Shown piece by piece: positions 7,601 through 9,260 of a DNA stretch of 9,260 nucleotides. Each line of letters begins with the position of its first letter. The first letter of the stretch is position 1. Location of the stretch: positions 1 to 9,260 of the forward strand of contig JAGQTR010000274.1 in assembly GCA_020438915.1 (NCBI GenBank). The letters run 5' to 3'. The notes beneath the pieces were generated by a model, which was given only the letters and a program-made list of their open reading frames with translations, was not told the origin of the DNA and did not search any database. Position numbers and translations under genes: made by a program. The DNA is from Mycobacterium sp. Its GTDB lineage: Bacteria; Actinomycetota; Actinomycetes; Mycobacteriales; Mycobacteriaceae.

Positions 7601-8032
7601 ATCCCCAGCCACCCCAAGAGATTTCAGCACGAGCTGACAGAACTGGTGGGTCGTCGCGATGGTCGCGGCGTCGAATCCGGCCAGCGCGTCGCGCAACCGT
7701 TGCCTGCGGTCGGCCAGCTCCCCGGCCGTACCGGCCAGCAGGTGTCCGATGACCGGGTTGTTCTTTGCCTGCTCGCTCAGCCGTGCCGGGTCGTCGAGCG
7801 CGAGGGCTGCATCCAGGATCTGGTAGCGCACCCGCTCCCGCAGTTCCTGGCTGGCCGCGCGACCGAAGGTGATCAGCAGCATCTCGTCCAGCGTCGCCAC
7901 GCCCTCTGCGATATAGCGGGTCACCAGACCCGCGAGGGTGAACGTTTTCCCGGTTCCCGCGCTGGCCTCGAGCACTGTCGTGGTCCGCTCAGCCGGCAGG
8001 GGACCGAGCAGATCGAATGGCTCTACCGACAT
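4685..8032 (-). CDS. recB: Exodeoxyribonuclease V subunit beta (RecB), 3'-5' helicase and nuclease
   Basis: RecB unwinds DNA 3'-5' and cuts both strands. The 1115-residue protein has an N-terminal UvrD-like helicase: Walker A EASAGTGKT (22-30, Lys29), motif Ia-like ITFGRAASQELRERV (54-68), Walker B IVMVDEFQDTD (265-275), motif III LIGDPKQAIYAFRGGD (294-309), motif IV LGTNYRS (326-332), motif V TVWVSKGLQFP (618-628) and motif VI LTYVAMTRAQ (684-693). A Ser/Thr/Asp-rich linker (about 800-850) leads to the C-terminal nuclease, with His861, Asp994 in GSVDAV, and Asp1007 and Lys1009 in VVDYKT. These match the metal-binding His and the D...DxK centre of E. coli RecB, so the nuclease should be active. 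The start at 8032 shares one base with the recC stop (TGATG), with GAGAGGA (8049-8043) ten bases upstream. The reading frame extends to 8443, but that part is recC read in the wrong frame. Motifs Ia and V differ from the E. coli consensus. Confidence 0.97.
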   Translation of the reverse strand: MSVEPFDLLGPLPAERTTTVLEASAGTGKTFTLAGLVTRYIAEGVATLDEMLLITFGRAASQELRERVRYQILDAALALDDPARLSEQAKNNPVIGHLLAGTAGELADRRQRLRDALAGFDAATIATTHQFCQLVLKSLGVAGDTDSGMQLVESLDDLLAEIVNDVYLAHFGHQRDEPPLGYDDALSLGLAVVGNAHTELRPSNPAPGSEAAARVRFATAVCAELEKRKRRLGLLHYDDLLSRLANALEAPDSPARARMRRRWSIVMVDEFQDTDPVQWQVIDRAFSGHSTVILIGDPKQAIYAFRGGDIVTYLHAAATAGVQKTLGTNYRSDGPLVDSLQAMMRDAQLGDPRIVVRRVEANHTQHRLEGAPHNEPFRLRVVNRDQFGTRPDRVIPIDKLRTHIPQDMAADIGALLGSGAKFCGEPLQRRDVAVIVESHRDGHACFDALTAAGIPAVYTGDSDVFNCPAADDWLCLLEAFDQPHRSGLVRAAATTMFFGETTDTLAAQRDTLTDRISETLRQWADQARERGVAAVFEAAQRNHMSERVLSWVDGERHMTDLAHLTQVLHDTAHRNHFGLPALRDWLRTQRDDRGGSRSGTIERNRRLDSDAAAVQIMTVWVSKGLQFPVVYLPFAFNRNIQTRDVVMFHDGDTRCLHIGGESSPDYTAVQQQSRREAAGDDVRLTYVAMTRAQSQVVAWWAPSNDEPNGGLSRLLRGRTPGNPVVPDRCDPPRIDDPDAMALLRRWADQGGPVLEESVTSPPVDIELPSPADDLAVRHFHRNIDTWWRRTSYSGLIRVTESAESGGVSSEPEVVGLDDELDTQDSDTVGVSTATTPPASSTPLASPMADLPKGAKFGNLAHAVLETANPFAADLAAELKSQIEVHSRWWPVDAPEDQMAAAMVPLHDTPLGPLAGDITLRQIGLRDRLRELDFEFPLAGGDLRVDPPEIRLADVGLLLRQHLPATDPLACYADRLVSDPLGRQSLRGYLTGSVDAVLRIGERYLVVDYKTNWLGSDAPLSAADYQQPRLVEAMLHSDYPLQALLYTVVLHRFLRWRQPGYDPETHLGGVLYLFLRGMCGPDTPRIDGHPAGVFSWHPPATLVQAVSDLLHAGRTR
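4693..4700 (-). promoter_or_regulatory. Strong ribosome binding site fixing the recD start
   Basis: GGGGAGGA on the minus strand lies inside the 3' end of recB, four bases before the recD ATG at 4688. It is the best Shine-Dalgarno match in the window. Combined with the ATGA stop/start overlap, it implies translational coupling plus strong direct loading of ribosomes, and it rules out the longer recD reading that starts upstream. Confidence 0.85.
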
Positions 8033-9260
8033 CAGTCGACGTTCCTCTCGGCCTGCAGCAGAGGCAGCCAGAGCCGCGCGGCGTACGCGCCCAGCCGGGT
8101 GTTCTCTTCTGGGTGCTCCTCGCCGGGCTGCACGGGAGTCATCAGTACGCTCACATCGGAGCGCTCGCCCCAGACAACTTCGTGCGCGGGCTGCTCGTTC
8201 TCGCCGGGAAACCTTGCGGAGTTCCACTTGAACCGGGCGTCGCGTTCGGGTGCCCCGCGGTTGTACCGTGCATCGGCCCATGCGTAGGACGTCTTGAGCG
8301 GCAACGGTATCGGTTCGCGCCGGCCGGCGTCGTAGATCGCGACCAAGTCGCTCAACACCTCGCCAGCGGCCTCCGGCGCGCCCAGCAGGCGCTCCCTGGG
8401 TTTGTCGCCCCGCTTCGTCCTGCCGATGCACACCGCCGTCCAATCACGTTCCGGATAGCGAGCAGCCAACGCCACCAGGCGAATCCACGGTCCCAGTAGA
8501 TGCCTGCCGTCCAGCTTCGAGTAGGTGACGGCCGTCAGGCGCTCGCCGTACAGTCCGGCGACCGTGCCGGTGACTCGCCGGGCGGCGTGCTCGACTTGCC
8601 CGCTGCCGGCGAGGTTGATGTCGATGTCGAGCGCCGCCGGTTCTTGCCCGCGATGACGCAGCGCGGCGGCCGCGAGCGCCGCCGCCCGTGCCGCGACATC
8701 CCGTGCCGTGCGCCAGCCGAGGCGTCCCGGCGGCAGCGATCCGCGTCGCCACTCCGCCTGCTGCGCGATCGCGGGCGTCACTCCGCCCAGCATGTCGTCG
8801 AGCATGCGGTCGCCGATCTTCCACTCCTGCAGAGCGTCGATCTCGACGGGGATGGTGTCCTCGATGCTGTCCACATCCCAGGGCAGCGTGTAGTCCAGTG
8901 CCCGGAAGTACCCCTTGACGGGATCGGAGAAGAAGCCGACCAGATCATCGAGGGCAACGTCGTCGGGCGGTGGGGCCGGCAACCGCTGACCGATCAGGCC
9001 CGGCCGCACTTCGCGATGGCCGGCTGCCACCCTGACCGCGGTGAGTGTGGTGGGGTCGAAAGTGAAGGGCTGGCCCGGTGGCATGCCGAGCGCGCCGGGT
9101 GTGACATTGTCGATGTCAAAGGGCTGCAACGGATGTTCGACGAGTACCCGGTCGCGGACCTTCGCGGTGGTCGTGATGTCGAGGGTGTCCAGCAGTTCGA
9201 CCACCGGCACCGCCGGAGGCTTGCGCTGGCCGGAGTGTTCGTCGGCGCCGGTGTAGGTGA
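8032..9260 (-). CDS. recC: Exodeoxyribonuclease V subunit gamma (RecC), C-terminal part
   Basis: The frame is open to the window edge, so the 5' end of recC lies beyond 9260; the 408 residues here are roughly the last 40 percent of a typical RecC of about 1100. RecC holds RecB and RecD together and, in E. coli, reads Chi in the emerging strand; the Chi-contact region is N-terminal and not visible. The visible part begins with TYTGADEHSGQRKPPAVPV, the RecC-type start of the nuclease-like C-terminal domain (compare YTGRS...P...V.ELLD in E. coli). It continues with DDLVGFFSDPVKGYFRA and a later ALQEWKIGDRMLDDMLGG segment, both typical of this domain. No nuclease centre of the D...DxK type is seen, as expected for RecC, whose domain is inactive. 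A GTG at 9210 is an internal codon, not the start. The stop overlaps the recB ATG by one base, and recC is the first visible operon gene. Confidence 0.94.
   Translation of the reverse strand, partial: TYTGADEHSGQRKPPAVPVVELLDTLDITTTAKVRDRVLVEHPLQPFDIDNVTPGALGMPPGQPFTFDPTTLTAVRVAAGHREVRPGLIGQRLPAPPPDDVALDDLVGFFSDPVKGYFRALDYTLPWDVDSIEDTIPVEIDALQEWKIGDRMLDDMLGGVTPAIAQQAEWRRGSLPPGRLGWRTARDVAARAAALAAAALRHRGQEPAALDIDINLAGSGQVEHAARRVTGTVAGLYGERLTAVTYSKLDGRHLLGPWIRLVALAARYPERDWTAVCIGRTKRGDKPRERLLGAPEAAGEVLSDLVAIYDAGRREPIPLPLKTSYAWADARYNRGAPERDARFKWNSARFPGENEQPAHEVVWGERSDVSVLMTPVQPGEEHPEENTRLGAYAARLWLPLLQAERNVD
8043..8049 (-). promoter_or_regulatory. Ribosome binding site for recB
   Basis: GAGAGGA on the minus strand, within the last codons of recC, lies ten bases before the recB ATG at 8032. 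The spacing is at the long end of normal. It supports the start that overlaps the recC stop codon and gives a RecB beginning MSVEPFDLLGPLP just ahead of the Walker A motif. Confidence 0.7.

Noticed and set aside
8033..8443. A longer RecB beginning at 8443, with 137 extra residues.
   Set aside because: The extra part is recC read in another frame, highly Arg-rich and without the RecB N-terminal pattern. The ATG at 8032 leads straight into Walker A as in other RecB proteins.
9208..9210. A GTG that could be taken as a recC start.
   Set aside because: The frame continues to the window edge through TYTGADEHSGQRKPPA, which matches RecC family sequence, so the GTG is internal.

Overview
The window looks like a chromosomal segment from a high-GC actinobacterium, most likely a Mycobacterium or Mycolicibacterium. 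That is an inference from three things: strong G/C bias at third codon positions, a recC-recB-recD gene order with overlapping stops and starts, and the residue patterns of the three Rec subunits. I see no insertion sequence, phage gene, tRNA, rRNA or CRISPR array. Overall it reads as core chromosome rather than an island.

The right two thirds (2979-9260, minus strand) is a recBCD operon transcribed right to left. The 3' part of recC enters from the right edge (open at 9260). It is followed by complete recB (8032 to 4685) and complete recD (4688 to 2979). recC and recB share one base (TGATG). recB and recD share four (ATGA), with a strong GGGGAGGA ribosome binding site before recD. Together they encode the RecBCD helicase-nuclease that processes double-strand DNA ends. 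RecB carries a 3'-5' helicase and the nuclease, RecD is the 5'-3' helicase, and RecC is the structural and recognition subunit. In mycobacteria published genetics links RecBCD to single-strand annealing, with AdnAB resecting ends for homologous recombination.

Between recD and the next gene is a 170-base gap (2809-2978). It holds a 21-bp inverted repeat directly after the recD stop. The repeat could be a terminator, a pair of operator sites, or both. A candidate promoter follows for the next gene on the same strand, which encodes a 796-residue multi-pass membrane protein (2808 to 418). That protein has an N-terminal block of helices, a central kinase-like domain that appears to have lost its metal-binding Asp and probably its ATP-binding Lys, and a C-terminal YbhN/LPG-synthase-type transmembrane domain. 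It is the least understood gene here.

The left end (1-306, plus strand) has a small two-helix membrane protein gene with its own promoter-like sequence and ribosome binding site. It converges on the 796-residue gene, and the 111-base gap between them (307-417) holds two stem-loops and short direct repeats that look like a bidirectional terminator. I found no clear evidence of a wholly new system. The items most worth following up are the putative pseudokinase-flippase fusion and the nested palindromes between it and recBCD.
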